Assembly (NCBI GenBank): GCA_965197385.1
Contig: CBDANA010000007.1
Coordinates: 434,001-498,000 of the forward strand
Reading direction: 5' to 3'
From: G963667915 sp965197385
GTDB lineage: Bacteria; Acidobacteriota; Vicinamibacteria; Vicinamibacterales; UBA823
Length of the DNA stretch: 64,000 bases
Part shown: piece after piece, positions 17,777-26,636 of the stretch
Position numbering within the stretch: position 1 is the stretch's first letter
Layout: every line of letters begins with the position of its first letter
Made by a program: the position numbers and the translations under genes
Notes under the pieces: generated by a model
Told to the model about the DNA's origin: nothing
Seen by the model: the letters and a program-made list of their open reading frames with translations, nothing else
The model's database searches: none

Positions 17777-18526
17777 ATGAGCACCCCTGAAGTCCGAGTC
17801 TTTCCCGACGTCGACGGAGCGGCCCGGGCCCTTGCGGCTCGCCTCGTTCGGGACGCGCGGGCGCGAGTGTCGTCGAGTGGGCGTTTCACCCTTGCGCTGA
17901 CCGGAGGCAAGACGCCGCGTCGGCTCTACGAGGCCTTGGGGACGGTACACCGGGATGACTTCCCATGGGCGGCAACCGAGTTCTTCTGGAGCGACGAACG
18001 AGCCGTGCCACCCGACGATGCCGACAGCAACCAACGGTTGGCGCGCGAGACGCTGCTGGCCCACGGCCTCGCGCCGGACGCGCGGATCCATCCGATGATC
18101 CGGAGCGCCGAGGATGCGCAGGATCTCGAGTGCGCAGCCGTGGCCTACGAACAGCGGCTCCGGGAGCTCACCGGCGACGATCGTCCGTCGCTCGACGCGG
18201 TGCTCCTGGGGCTGGGAGAGGATGGCCACGTGGCGTCATTGTTTCCGTGCGCCCGCTCGCTGCGCGAGCAAGCGCGCTCGGTGGTCGTCGTCCGTGACAG
18301 TCCGAAGCCGCCGCCGGTCCGGTTGACGATGACGGTGCCGTTGATCAACCGGAGCGCGGTCGTACACCTTCTGGTGGTGGGCGACGACAAGGCCGACGCG
18401 GTGCAGGCGACGCTCGACGGCGCGCGCGATTCCGACCGATGGCCGGCCCAGGGGATCGAGCCGGCGGACGGATTGGCGACTTGGTGGCTGGATGCCGGGG
18501 CGGCGCGTTGGCTGAGCCGACGCTGA
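17777..18526 (+). CDS. pgl: 6-phosphogluconolactonase
   Basis: A 249-residue cytosolic enzyme of the oxidative pentose phosphate pathway, hydrolysing 6-phosphogluconolactone. Signatures in order are FTLALTGGKTPRRLYEAL (phosphate loop), FFWSDERAVPPDDADSNQ, and LDAVLLGLGEDGHVASLFP, the canonical GxGxDGHxASLFP motif with the catalytic histidine. Length is normal (230-260). No zwf or gnd neighbour is present; the gene stands between the divergent dioxygenase gene and the convergent FAD/Fe-S oxidoreductase. Confidence 0.95.
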   Translation: MSTPEVRVFPDVDGAARALAARLVRDARARVSSSGRFTLALTGGKTPRRLYEALGTVHRDDFPWAATEFFWSDERAVPPDDADSNQRLARETLLAHGLAPDARIHPMIRSAEDAQDLECAAVAYEQRLRELTGDDRPSLDAVLLGLGEDGHVASLFPCARSLREQARSVVVVRDSPKPPPVRLTMTVPLINRSAVVHLLVVGDDKADAVQATLDGARDSDRWPAQGIEPADGLATWWLDAGAARWLSRR

Positions 18527-18573
18527 GATGGAGCGGGTCAGGGTGAGGGGTCGACGGTCAGACCCGAGAGCTC

Positions 18574-21456
18574 TCAGTCCAGCGCGTCTGCCAGCACCTG
18601 CACGACGTGCACCGCGCGCCGGCCGGTCAGATCGGCGATCTGGTGGCGGCACGATGTGCCGTTGGCGATGATCACGGTCTCGGCAGACGCGTCGCGCACG
18701 CGCGGCGCCAGGACACGCTCGGCCATCGCGGCCGAGATGTCGAAGTGCTCCGCCTCGTAGCCGAACGATCCCGCCATCCCGCAGCAGCCGGAATCGACCT
18801 CCGACACTCGAAGGTCGGGCACGAGGTCTAGCACGGCATGTGCCGCCGCCGTCGTCGCGATCGCCTTCTGGTGGCAGTGGCCGTGCATGACGGCGTCCAC
18901 CGGCATCGATCGCAGAGGCAAGGCCAGGCGCCCAGCCGCGGCCTCACGCGCCAGGAACTCCTCGATCAGCCAGGCGCCGGCGGCCAGGGCATCTGCCTCC
19001 GGCGATCGGAGGAGCCCCGGGTACTCGTCGCGGAAGGTCAGCAAACATGACGGCTCGAGACCGAGAATCGGCAGGTCCTGGCCCACGAACGGCAGAAGCT
19101 GCCGGACGCTCTGGTGCGCCGCGACGAGCGCCGGGGCGTGGAGTCCCTTCGAGATCTGGGGCCGGCCGCAGCAGGTAGGCTTCGGCACGATGACGCCGTA
19201 GCCGGCCGCTTCGAGCACCCGGACCGCGTCGATCGCCACCTCGGGCTCGTAGAAATTTGTGAAGGTGTCGGCGAGCAGGACCACGCGCCGCGTGGGGGCC
19301 GCGTCCGGTCCTTCGCTTACGCGCTGTTGCCACCAGCGCCAGAACGTGTCACGGCGAAAGCGGGGGAGCGACCGCCGGAGATCGAGGCCGAGGAGCCGGT
19401 TCATCAGCCAGCGCAGCGGCCCGGAGCGGGCGAGATTCGACAGCGGCGCCAAACTGGACCCCATGGCCGCCACGGCGTGCGCGTGACCCAGCGCCCGCAC
19501 GCGCAGCCCCACACCGTGCCGCGCGTGATAGCCAACCTGGAACTCGTACTTGTGCTTGGTCATGTCGACGTGTGAGGGACATTCGACCTTGCACGCCTTG
19601 CATCCGATGCAGAGGTCCATGACCTCGCGCATCTCGTCGGAGTACAGGCGCTCGGCCGGCAGTGCGCCGGAGATCGCCGCGCGCAGGGCGTTCGCCCGAC
19701 CGCGCGTCGAGTGCATCTCGTCCAGCGTCACCATGTAGGACGGGCACATCGTGCCGACCTCGGATTTCCGGCAACGCGCGTTGCCATTGCACATCTCGAT
19801 GGCGTCGGCCATCGTGCCGAATTCCGAGTAGTCCAGCACCGGCGCGGGGAAGGTGGTCGCGTAGTCGGCGCCGTATCGCAGGTTCTCGTCCATCGGCGGC
19901 GCGTCCACCTTCTTGCCGGGGTTCATCCGGCCGTGCGGATCGAATGCGGCCTTCACCTCTCGGAACACGGCGTAGAGCGTCTCGCCGAACACCTTCGGGT
20001 TGAATTCGGACCGGGCGAGCCCCTCGCCGTGCTCGCCCGAATGCGTGCCGCCGAACCGGAGCGCCAGGTCGGTGACCTCCTCGGCGATCGCGCGGTACGT
20101 CCGAACGCCGTCCGCCAGGCGCAGGTCGAGCATCGGCCGGATGTGCAGGCATCCGACCGAGGCATGGCCATAGAACGCGGCCCGAACGCCGTGGCGGTCG
20201 AGGATCTCCCTAAACGCCGTCGTGTAGGCGGGCAGCTGCTCGGGGGCGACCGCCGTGTCCTCGACGAAGGCGACCGGCTTGGCGCCGCCCTTGACGCTGC
20301 CGAACAGCCCGAGGCCCGCCTTCCGGACCGTCCAGACGTCAAGGCAGCGTGCCGGCTCGGTGACGCCGACGACGTTGTCGCCATAGCCCAGATCTTGCAT
20401 CAGCGTCTCGAGCTCGCCGAGCTTCTGCAGCAGCGGGTCGAGCGTGTCGCCGGCGAATTCGACGATCAGGAGCGCCTCGGGATCGCCGTCGACGAAGTGT
20501 AGCTTGTCGCGGTGCAGCGGCGACTCACGAGCTAGGTCGATGAGGAGCTTGTCGGTGAGCTCGATGGCGTCCGGCGTGAGCCCGACGATCGGCGCGGAGG
20601 CGTGCATCGCGTCGGCGAACGTCTCGAAGTGGCAGACACCCAGCATCGCGTGCGCCGGCGTCCGTACCAGCCGGACCCGCGCCTCGGTATTGACCGCCAG
20701 CGTGCCCTCGGAGCCGACGAGCAGCCCGGCCAGGTTGAAGCCGCCCCGCAGCCCGAGCTCGTCGAGGTTGTAGCCCGCGACGCGCCGCTGGATTTTGGGG
20801 AACCGTCGGTCGATCTCGTCGCGATGGGTCAGCGCCAGGCGGTTGACGGTGCGGATGATCTGGGCCGCGTCGTCGTCCCCGCGCATCCGCGTCTCGAGCT
20901 GCGTGTCCGAGAGACGTCCGAATGTGAACGGCGTCGCGTTCGCCAGCACGCCCTGCAGCTCGATGACGTGGTCCACCATCTTGCCGTAGCGGATCGACCG
21001 CGAGCCGCAGGAGTTGTTGCCCACCATGCCGCCGAGCGTGGCCTGCGACGACGGCGACACGTCAGGGCCGAACATAAACCCGGTGGGTCGCAGGAACGTG
21101 TTGAAGTTGTCGAGCACGACGCCCGGCTGGATGCGCGCCCAGGCGTCATGGTCGTCGGTGTTCACCTCGAGGACCCGGTTCATGTATTTCGAGAAATCGA
21201 TGACGATCGCCTCACCGACCGCCTGGCCAGCCAAGCTGGTGCCGCCGCCGCGCGGCAGCAGCGCAATCCGGTCACGCGCCGTCAGGTCGACGACGCGCTG
21301 CACATCGTCAGCGTGTTTCGGGAAGACGACGCCGATGGGGACGATGCGATAGCTGCTCGCGTCGGTCGAGAACAGCTCGCGCGTCATCGGATCGAACCTG
21401 ACGTCGCCGTCCAGCTCGCGGGCAAGCCGCTCGGCGATCGGATGGACGGCGCGCAT
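18574..21456 (-). CDS. FAD-linked oxidase fused to Fe-S/CCG domains (D-lactate dehydrogenase type)
   Basis: About 960 residues. The N-terminal half is a PCMH-type FAD domain (LLPRGGGTSLAGQAVG, GMVGNNSCGSRSIRYG) with a glycolate-oxidase-type C-terminal cap ending near THSGEHGEGLARSEF. It is followed by a ferredoxin-like part with CIGCKACKVECPSHVDM and two heterodisulfide-reductase CCG modules (CCGRPQISKG, DSGCCGMAGSFGYE). This one-chain layout is that of respiratory D-2-hydroxyacid (D-lactate) dehydrogenases passing electrons to quinone. The start chosen is ATG 21456; a TTG at 21492 is in frame but that extension lies in an intergenic palindrome. Confidence 0.88.
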   Translation of the reverse strand: MRAVHPIAERLARELDGDVRFDPMTRELFSTDASSYRIVPIGVVFPKHADDVQRVVDLTARDRIALLPRGGGTSLAGQAVGEAIVIDFSKYMNRVLEVNTDDHDAWARIQPGVVLDNFNTFLRPTGFMFGPDVSPSSQATLGGMVGNNSCGSRSIRYGKMVDHVIELQGVLANATPFTFGRLSDTQLETRMRGDDDAAQIIRTVNRLALTHRDEIDRRFPKIQRRVAGYNLDELGLRGGFNLAGLLVGSEGTLAVNTEARVRLVRTPAHAMLGVCHFETFADAMHASAPIVGLTPDAIELTDKLLIDLARESPLHRDKLHFVDGDPEALLIVEFAGDTLDPLLQKLGELETLMQDLGYGDNVVGVTEPARCLDVWTVRKAGLGLFGSVKGGAKPVAFVEDTAVAPEQLPAYTTAFREILDRHGVRAAFYGHASVGCLHIRPMLDLRLADGVRTYRAIAEEVTDLALRFGGTHSGEHGEGLARSEFNPKVFGETLYAVFREVKAAFDPHGRMNPGKKVDAPPMDENLRYGADYATTFPAPVLDYSEFGTMADAIEMCNGNARCRKSEVGTMCPSYMVTLDEMHSTRGRANALRAAISGALPAERLYSDEMREVMDLCIGCKACKVECPSHVDMTKHKYEFQVGYHARHGVGLRVRALGHAHAVAAMGSSLAPLSNLARSGPLRWLMNRLLGLDLRRSLPRFRRDTFWRWWQQRVSEGPDAAPTRRVVLLADTFTNFYEPEVAIDAVRVLEAAGYGVIVPKPTCCGRPQISKGLHAPALVAAHQSVRQLLPFVGQDLPILGLEPSCLLTFRDEYPGLLRSPEADALAAGAWLIEEFLAREAAAGRLALPLRSMPVDAVMHGHCHQKAIATTAAAHAVLDLVPDLRVSEVDSGCCGMAGSFGYEAEHFDISAAMAERVLAPRVRDASAETVIIANGTSCRHQIADLTGRRAVHVVQVLADALD

Positions 21457-21477
21457 CACCTTCGGCACGGAGTTAAG

Positions 21478-21503
21478 TGTAGCGCAGGGCAAAGGCTGCG
21501 CTA
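21478..21503. repeat. REP-like palindrome, TGTAGCGCAG type
   Basis: TGTAGCGCAG at 21478-21487 and CTGCGCTA at 21495-21502 form an inverted repeat with a short AAAGG loop. The same word pair, in the opposite arm order, recurs at 26637-26673. Both are intergenic, next to gene starts. Confidence 0.55.
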
Positions 21504-21507
21504 CGTT

Positions 21508-21682
21508 CTAACTCCTAACTCCTAACTCCTAACTCCTAACTCCTAACTCCTAACTCCTAACTCCTAACTCCTAACTCCTAACTCCTAACTCCTAACTCCT
21601 AACTCCTAACTCCTAACTCCTAACTCCTAACTCCTAACTCCTAACTCCTAACTCCTAACTCCTAACTCCTAACTCCTAACTC
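21508..21682. repeat. Perfect 25-copy heptanucleotide tandem repeat
   Basis: Unit CTAACTC repeats 25 times without a single mismatch (175 bp). It fills the whole gap between the start of the FAD/Fe-S gene and the MatC-like gene, whose ATG is only 23 bp beyond. Perfect identity implies recent slippage expansion. The same words recur less perfectly at 22989-23066 and 25360-25409. Confidence 0.95.
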
Positions 21683-21705
21683 CCAGTTGATATACTCGCC
21701 GCTCA

Positions 21706-22986
21706 ATGGATGTTGCCACGGTCTCCCTGCTTGCCCTGGTGGTCACGATCGTCGTCAGCTGCACGATCCGACTGCACGTCGGCTTCCTCGCGATCGCCCT
21801 GGCCTGGCTCGTCGGTTTGTATGCAGACATCGGCGCCAACCAAGTGATGGCGGGGTTTCCGACGCGGTTGTTTCTCACGCTCGCCGGCGTGACGCTGCTC
21901 TTCTCGCAAGCCCAGGCGAACGGTACGCTCGATCGGATCGCTCACCGCGCCGTCCTCTCCTGCCGGGGCAACGCTGGCGTCATCCCGATGATGTTCTTCG
22001 TGCTCGCGTTCGTGCTCGCGTCGATCGGGCCGGGCAACATCGCCGCGACCGCGATCATCGCTCCGATGGCGATGGCGGTGGCGTGGCAAGTCGGCATTCC
22101 GGCCTTCCTCATCGCGATCATGGTAGGGAACGGCGCGAACGCCGGCTCGCTCTCGCCGATCGCGCCGACCGGCATCATCGTCAACGGCATCATGGCCAAC
22201 GTGGGCCTGGCCGGCTACGAGTGGCACAACTACCTCAACAACATGGCGGCCCACACCGTGATCGCTTTCGGGGCGTACTTCCTGCTGGGCGGACTCCGGC
22301 TGATGCGGAAGCGTCACACCGGCGCGATCGAAGTGCCGGGAAGCGCCGGGACGGACGCGACGACCGACTGGAGTTTCACGCGCGATCACTACGTGACGCT
22401 GGCGGTGATCGTCACGCTGATCGTTGGCGTCGTGTTCTTCGGCATGAACATCGGCATGGGCGCATTCACCGGCGCGGTGCTGCTCTCGCTGCTCAAGGCG
22501 GGCGACGAACTGAAGGCGGTGACCATGATGCCGTGGCGGGTCATCATGATGGTCTGCGGCGTGACGGTGTTGATCTCGTTGCTGGACCAGACCGGCGGCC
22601 TGGATCTGTTCACCCGCCTGCTGGCCGGCGTGTCGACGCCCGAGTCGGTGACGGCGGTGATTGCCTTCTCGACCGGTTTCATCTCGATCTACAGCAGCAC
22701 GTCTGGGGTCGTGCTGCCGGCGATGCTCCCGACGGTCCCCGGCTTGGCCGCGCAACTGGGCGGCGTCGAGCCGATCGCGATCGCCTCGGCGATGAACGTC
22801 GGCGGCCACCTCGTGGACGTCTCGGCCCTCTCGACGCTCGGCGCGCTGTGCATGGCCGCCGCGCCCAAGACCGAGGACTCGCGCGTCCTGTTCAACAAGC
22901 TGATGGCCTGGGGCCTGTCGATGACCGTCGTGGGCGCCGCAGTCTGTTACCTCATGTTCGGGGTGCTGAAGATCGGGATCGGGTGA
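21706..22986 (+). CDS. MatC-type dicarboxylate carrier (ion-transporter superfamily)
   Basis: A 426-residue membrane protein with about 11 spans. The N-terminal half matches the MatC dicarboxylate-carrier domain: GFLAIALAWLVGLYADIG, FLTLAGVTLLFSQAQANGTL, and the conserved GPGNIAATAIIAPMAMAVAW and MVGNGANAGSLSPIAPTGII loops. It would import malonate or a C4-dicarboxylate. Its start follows the heptamer array by 23 bases, so the array is in the promoter/5' leader region and could influence expression. Downstream lies a related repeat, then the convergent enoyl-CoA hydratase gene. Confidence 0.82.
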   Translation: MDVATVSLLALVVTIVVSCTIRLHVGFLAIALAWLVGLYADIGANQVMAGFPTRLFLTLAGVTLLFSQAQANGTLDRIAHRAVLSCRGNAGVIPMMFFVLAFVLASIGPGNIAATAIIAPMAMAVAWQVGIPAFLIAIMVGNGANAGSLSPIAPTGIIVNGIMANVGLAGYEWHNYLNNMAAHTVIAFGAYFLLGGLRLMRKRHTGAIEVPGSAGTDATTDWSFTRDHYVTLAVIVTLIVGVVFFGMNIGMGAFTGAVLLSLLKAGDELKAVTMMPWRVIMMVCGVTVLISLLDQTGGLDLFTRLLAGVSTPESVTAVIAFSTGFISIYSSTSGVVLPAMLPTVPGLAAQLGGVEPIAIASAMNVGGHLVDVSALSTLGALCMAAAPKTEDSRVLFNKLMAWGLSMTVVGAAVCYLMFGVLKIGIG

Positions 22987-22988
22987 AC

Positions 22989-23066
22989 AAGGAGTAAGAA
23001 GTTAGGAGCAAGAAGTCAGGAGCAAGAAGTTAGAAGTCATCTCCTCACTCCTAACTCCTAAGTTAG
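22989..23066. repeat. Heptamer-type repeat with hairpin potential at gene 3' ends
   Basis: Degenerate GGAGTAAGAAGTTAGGAGC-type words on the plus strand are followed by CTCACTCCTAACTCCTAAGT, the complementary word. The two halves can pair, so the block may act as a bidirectional terminator between the convergent MatC-like and enoyl-CoA hydratase genes. The words are the same as in the perfect array at 21508-21682. Confidence 0.6.
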
Positions 23067-23074
23067 CTTTTCTT

Positions 23075-23860
23075 TCACCGTCCCTTCCACTGCGGCGGCC
23101 GCTTGGCCAGAAACGCCCCCACCCCTTCCGCGAAGTCCTCGCTCGTGTAGCACAGCTCAATCAGATCGCGACCATCGGCCGGGTCCGGACGCCGGCTGGC
23201 CTGGATGCGCCTGACGATTTCCTTCGTGGCCATGATCGTCAGCGGCGCATTCTCGGCGATGGCGGCGGCCACCTCGCGCACCGTGCGGTCCAGCCGGTCT
23301 GCCTCGACGACGCGGTTGATGAGCCCGAGGGCCGCCGCCTCCTGGGCGTCGATCAGTCGACCGGTGAAGATCAGCTCCTTCACCCTGGCCGGACCCATGA
23401 GGTCCAGCAGGCGTGCGTGGTTGGCAACCGACAGACAGTTGCCCAGCGTCCGCGCGATCGGCATGCCGAACCGTGAGTCCGGCGTGCAGTAACGCAGGTC
23501 GCAGGCCAGCGCGATGGCGCAGCCGCCTCCGGTCGCCGCACCCTCGATCTGGGCGATCGTCGGTTTCGTAACACGCTCCAGGCGGTCCAGCACTTCGTCC
23601 AGCCGCTGCTCGTAGGCGATGCCGTCGCCCGGTGAGTCGAACTCCTGGAACTGCGCGATGTCGGTACCCGACACGAACGCCTTTCCGCCCGCCCCGCGAA
23701 GGACCAGCGTGCGGATTCCCTCCGAGGCGTCCGCCGTGTCACATGCATCCACGAGGGCCTGGTACATCTCCCAGGTCATCGCGTTCCGCACGTCCGGTCG
23801 GTTGAAGGTGAGCGTGGCCAGCGGCCCGACCGTTTCGAAGATCGTGTGGGATATTGGCAC
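23075..23860 (-). CDS. Enoyl-CoA hydratase/isomerase family protein
   Basis: Encodes about 261 residues beginning at a GTG (23860) eight bases after AGGAGT; an earlier GTG at 23866 is too close to that site. The crotonase oxyanion-hole segments are present (GKAFVSGTDIAQF and EGAATGGGCAIALACDLRY). The second usual glutamate motif is replaced by FGMPIARTLGN, so hydration may be weak and an isomerase or lyase role is possible. It is divergent from the CoA-transferase gene with only 33 bp between starts, suggesting joint regulation of acyl-CoA metabolism. Confidence 0.85.
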   Translation of the reverse strand: MPISHTIFETVGPLATLTFNRPDVRNAMTWEMYQALVDACDTADASEGIRTLVLRGAGGKAFVSGTDIAQFQEFDSPGDGIAYEQRLDEVLDRLERVTKPTIAQIEGAATGGGCAIALACDLRYCTPDSRFGMPIARTLGNCLSVANHARLLDLMGPARVKELIFTGRLIDAQEAAALGLINRVVEADRLDRTVREVAAAIAENAPLTIMATKEIVRRIQASRRPDPADGRDLIELCYTSEDFAEGVGAFLAKRPPQWKGR

Positions 23861-23893
23861 GACCACTGACTCCTGCGCTGTAGAGTATGACCG

Positions 23894-25084
23894 ATGACTG
23901 TCCGCGGTGCCCTGGCCGACCTCCGAGTGATCGACGTCACGCAAGTGATGGCTGGCCCGTACTGCGCGATGCTACTGTGCGATATGGGCGCCGACGTGAT
24001 CAAGGTCGAACCGCCCGCGGGTGACTCATCGCGGCGGATGGCCGGGGCACGGGGAAGCGACAGTCCGAGCTTCAACGCGGTCAACCGGGGGAAGCGAGGC
24101 ATCGCTGTCGACCTCAAGACGACCGAGGGACAGGCTGTCCTGAAACGACTGGCCGGCGCGGCCGACGTCCTCGTCGAGAATTTTCGTCCAGGGGTCATGG
24201 CCGGCTTCGGCCTCGACTACGCGCAGCTCTGGCAGACATGCCCGAAGCTCATCTACGCCTCGATCTCCGGCTACGGCCAGACTGGTCCGAGCGCCAGCCG
24301 GGGGGGCTTCGATCTGGTGGCCCAGGGGGTGTCGGGCATCATGTCGGTCACCGGCGAGCCGGGTGGCGCGCCGGTCAAGGCGGGCGTGCCGGTGACCGAT
24401 CTCGGGGCGGCGCTCTTCGCGACGACCGGCATCCTGGCGGCGCTCCACCACCGGTCGAGCACCGGCCGCGGCCAGCAGGTCGACACGTCACTCGTCGATG
24501 CCGGGGTGGCGCTGTCGGTGTGGGAGGCGACCGAATACTTCTCCGGCGCGGGTCTACCCGGACCGCTCGGATCGGCGCACCGGATGAGCTCGCCCTATCA
24601 GGCGATCCGCTGCGCCGACGGCCACATCACGCTGGGTGGCGCGAACGACCGGATCTTCCGACGGCTCTGCGATCTGCTGGGGCACGCCGAGTGGGCCGAC
24701 GACCCTGACTACCGCGACGACACCGCGCGCGTCAGCTACCGGGCCGAGCTGGCGGCGCAGATCGAGACGATCACCCAGACCCAACCGTGCCGCCACTGGC
24801 TCGAGCTGTTCGAGGTGCATGACATCCCGTCGGGGCCGATCAACGACTACGCCGCCGTCGCCGTCGATCCGCAGATCCAGGCGCGCGAGATGATCGTGCA
24901 GACCGCGCACCCGACGCTGGGTGTGATCAAGACGCTCGGCTCGCCTATCAAGCTGTCCGAAACCCCGGCGGCGCCGGGTCGCCCGGCGCCGCTCCTTGGC
25001 CAGCACACCGACCAGGTGCTCGGCGAGGCGGGCTACACCACCGATGAGATCGCGCGATTGCGGAGTGCCGGAGTCGTGACGTAG
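23894..25084 (+). CDS. Family III CoA-transferase (CaiB/BaiF)
   Basis: A 396-residue enzyme. The N-terminal segment LRVIDVTQVMAGPYCAMLLCDMGADVIKVEPP and the later VLVENFRPGVMAGFGLDY and VTDLGAALFATTGILAAL motifs are diagnostic; the aspartate in VTDLGAAL is the expected catalytic residue forming the acyl-anhydride intermediate. It moves CoA between carboxylic acids; the substrate is unknown. The divergent enoyl-CoA hydratase and the nearby MatC-like dicarboxylate carrier make succinyl- or malonyl-CoA a plausible donor (inference). Confidence 0.9.
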   Translation: MTVRGALADLRVIDVTQVMAGPYCAMLLCDMGADVIKVEPPAGDSSRRMAGARGSDSPSFNAVNRGKRGIAVDLKTTEGQAVLKRLAGAADVLVENFRPGVMAGFGLDYAQLWQTCPKLIYASISGYGQTGPSASRGGFDLVAQGVSGIMSVTGEPGGAPVKAGVPVTDLGAALFATTGILAALHHRSSTGRGQQVDTSLVDAGVALSVWEATEYFSGAGLPGPLGSAHRMSSPYQAIRCADGHITLGGANDRIFRRLCDLLGHAEWADDPDYRDDTARVSYRAELAAQIETITQTQPCRHWLELFEVHDIPSGPINDYAAVAVDPQIQAREMIVQTAHPTLGVIKTLGSPIKLSETPAAPGRPAPLLGQHTDQVLGEAGYTTDEIARLRSAGVVT

Positions 25085-25088
25085 CGTC

Positions 25089-25358
25089 ATGGCCCGCTCC
25101 CGCGTCAAAGTCTGGGAAGACCAGGTTACGATTCCCACTTATCCACTGCATCCGGACGACATGAACCCTCGGTTCTTCGAGCTCGAGGGGACGCTCATCT
25201 ACCCCTACACGATGCAGGACCACCTGTCACGGACGAAGGCGGACCGCGCGTACCGGGCGCTGTATCTCGAGAACGAGTACTTCGTCGTGATGTGCCTGCC
25301 GGCGCGCCGCTCGACGACGAGCAAAAGGAGTTCATCGCGAAGTGCGCGGAGCGGCTAG
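25089..25358 (+). pseudogene. N-terminal fragment of a DUF5107 protein
   Basis: About 70 residues match the beginning of DUF5107 proteins: VKVWEDQVTIPTYPLHPDD, IYPYTMQDHL, YRALYLENEYFVVMCLP. Family members normally continue with PELGGR and several hundred residues, often ending in TPRs. Here the family sequence stops abruptly near 25295 and a different frame (APLDDEQKEFIAKCAERLE) looks more coding, so this is a truncated and rearranged gene. It follows the CoA-transferase by four bases. A TPR-like tail at 26480-26634 could be its other end. Confidence 0.5.
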
Positions 25359-25359
25359 A

Positions 25360-25409
25360 AACTCCAACTCCTAGCCCCTAGCTTCTTGCTCCTTACTCCT
25401 TACTCCTTC
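25360..25409. repeat. Third heptamer-type intergenic repeat
   Basis: Words AACTCCAACTCCTAGC and CTCCTTACTCCTTACTCC are variants of the CTAACTC unit. The right edge supplies the TAA stop codon of the acetamidase gene (minus strand reads GGAGTAAGGAGTAAGGAG), so the repeat has expanded up to, and into, the last codons. Confidence 0.6.
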
Positions 25410-26398
25410 AAGAACTCCTTCGGCATCTTCGCCGCGATCGTGAAGTGCGGGTCGACGACCTGGACCACCTCGTACTCCAGCGCGTGCCCCATCAGCAATG
25501 ACGCGCCGCGCTCGTCGTAGCCGTAGTCGTCCATTAGCCAGTGCTGCAATTCGGTCGTCGCGTGCTGGAGGGCCTGCAGCGGCGGCCGAGTGCTCCCGAG
25601 GACGATGATGTGGTCGTCGGTCTCGAGCCGCGGCCAGCTAATCTCCTTGTCCTTGATCAGGTCGACCGAGAACTCGACATCCATCGAAATCTCCAGCGCG
25701 TTGCCGAGCACCTCACCCTCACCCTGCCGCGCGTGGCCGTCGCCGATGAACAGCAGCGCACCCGGCTCGAAGACCGGCAGCATGACCGTCACCCCGGCCA
25801 CCATGCCGAAGTAGTCGAGGTTGCGGCCGAACTCCCCGGGCGTCGCGGTCCAGACCGCCTCCTTGCGTGGCGGCGCCACGCCGACGCAGCCGAGCATGGG
25901 ACGGAACGGCACTTCGATACCCTGCGTGCGCAGAGCCGGCGTCATCGGGCGAGCCACGCGGCTGTCGCGATCCACTTCCCAGATCTCGCGCTGCTGCTCG
26001 TCGAGCCCCTCGTATCGAAGAAATGCCGGATCGGCGGCGTACGACGCCAAGACCGTGTTCGAATACGCCGAGCCCCGGTTTGGCTCGATCTTCTCGAACC
26101 GGACGACCAGAACGTCGCCCGGCTCCGCGCCCTCGATGTAGAACGGGCCGATCTGCGGGTTCGGACCTGGCGCGACCTGGTTCCCGTGCTCGTCGCTGCC
26201 GCTCGCGTCGATCGTCTTCGTCACGACGCGATCCCCTGGGCTGATCCGGAGCGCCGACGGGTGGGCGAACGAGAAGGTGTTGTAGTAGGTCGTCGCGGTG
26301 AACTGATGCGTCGTCTGGGCGAACGACGGCGTCGAGAATAGCGTGGAAGCGAGGGAAACGAAGAGGCCGAGCGATAGCCTGATTGAAGTTTCGCGCAT
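25400..26398 (-). CDS. Secreted acetamidase/formamidase family protein
   Basis: Encodes 332 residues from the ATG at 26398, preceded by AGGAGAAC. The signal peptide runs to about residue 28 (SLGLFVSLASTLFSTPSFAQ). The FmdA/AmdA fold follows: ALRISPGDRVVTKTIDASG, GPFYIEGAEPGDVLVVRFEKI, MLGCVGVAPP and the metal-site FIGDGHARQGEGEVLG. It would hydrolyse a short-chain amide in the periplasm. The frame stays open far upstream, but that region has no coding character and overlaps an intergenic repeat. The stop codon lies in a heptamer repeat. Confidence 0.87.
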   Translation of the reverse strand: MRETSIRLSLGLFVSLASTLFSTPSFAQTTHQFTATTYYNTFSFAHPSALRISPGDRVVTKTIDASGSDEHGNQVAPGPNPQIGPFYIEGAEPGDVLVVRFEKIEPNRGSAYSNTVLASYAADPAFLRYEGLDEQQREIWEVDRDSRVARPMTPALRTQGIEVPFRPMLGCVGVAPPRKEAVWTATPGEFGRNLDYFGMVAGVTVMLPVFEPGALLFIGDGHARQGEGEVLGNALEISMDVEFSVDLIKDKEISWPRLETDDHIIVLGSTRPPLQALQHATTELQHWLMDDYGYDERGASLLMGHALEYEVVQVVDPHFTIAAKMPKEFLKE

Positions 26399-26479
26399 GA
26401 AGTTCTCCTGTGAATGGCAGCCTGAGCCATCAGCGCGTAAGAGGTCGCCGACTCTTTCTCTGCCCCGCGTTCCGTTATA

Positions 26480-26634
26480 ATCTGGCGTTCCCTCAATGCC
26501 TCGACTTGCTCGAGCGCACCAGCGAGGCGCGGGCCGCGTGGCAGGCGGGTGCGGCGAATGCGCCGAACAGCGAAGAGCAGGTGGAGTACATCCGGCGGAG
26601 CCGAGAATCGTTGGCCGGTCGGTCGCAACCCTGA
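26480..26634 (+). pseudogene. TPR-like C-terminal fragment
   Basis: One plus-strand frame reads CLDLLERTSEARAAWQAGAA, then NAPNSEEQVEYIRRSRESLA and stops at 26632. The helical pattern is that of a terminal tetratricopeptide unit. No start or upstream domain exists. DUF5107 proteins often end in such TPRs, so this could be the tail of the fragment at 25089, now separated by the acetamidase gene. Confidence 0.3.
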
Positions 26635-26636
26635 AG

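Noticed and set aside
21508..21682. CRISPR array
   Set aside because: The unit is a 7-bp perfect tandem repeat with no spacers, and there are no cas genes nearby.
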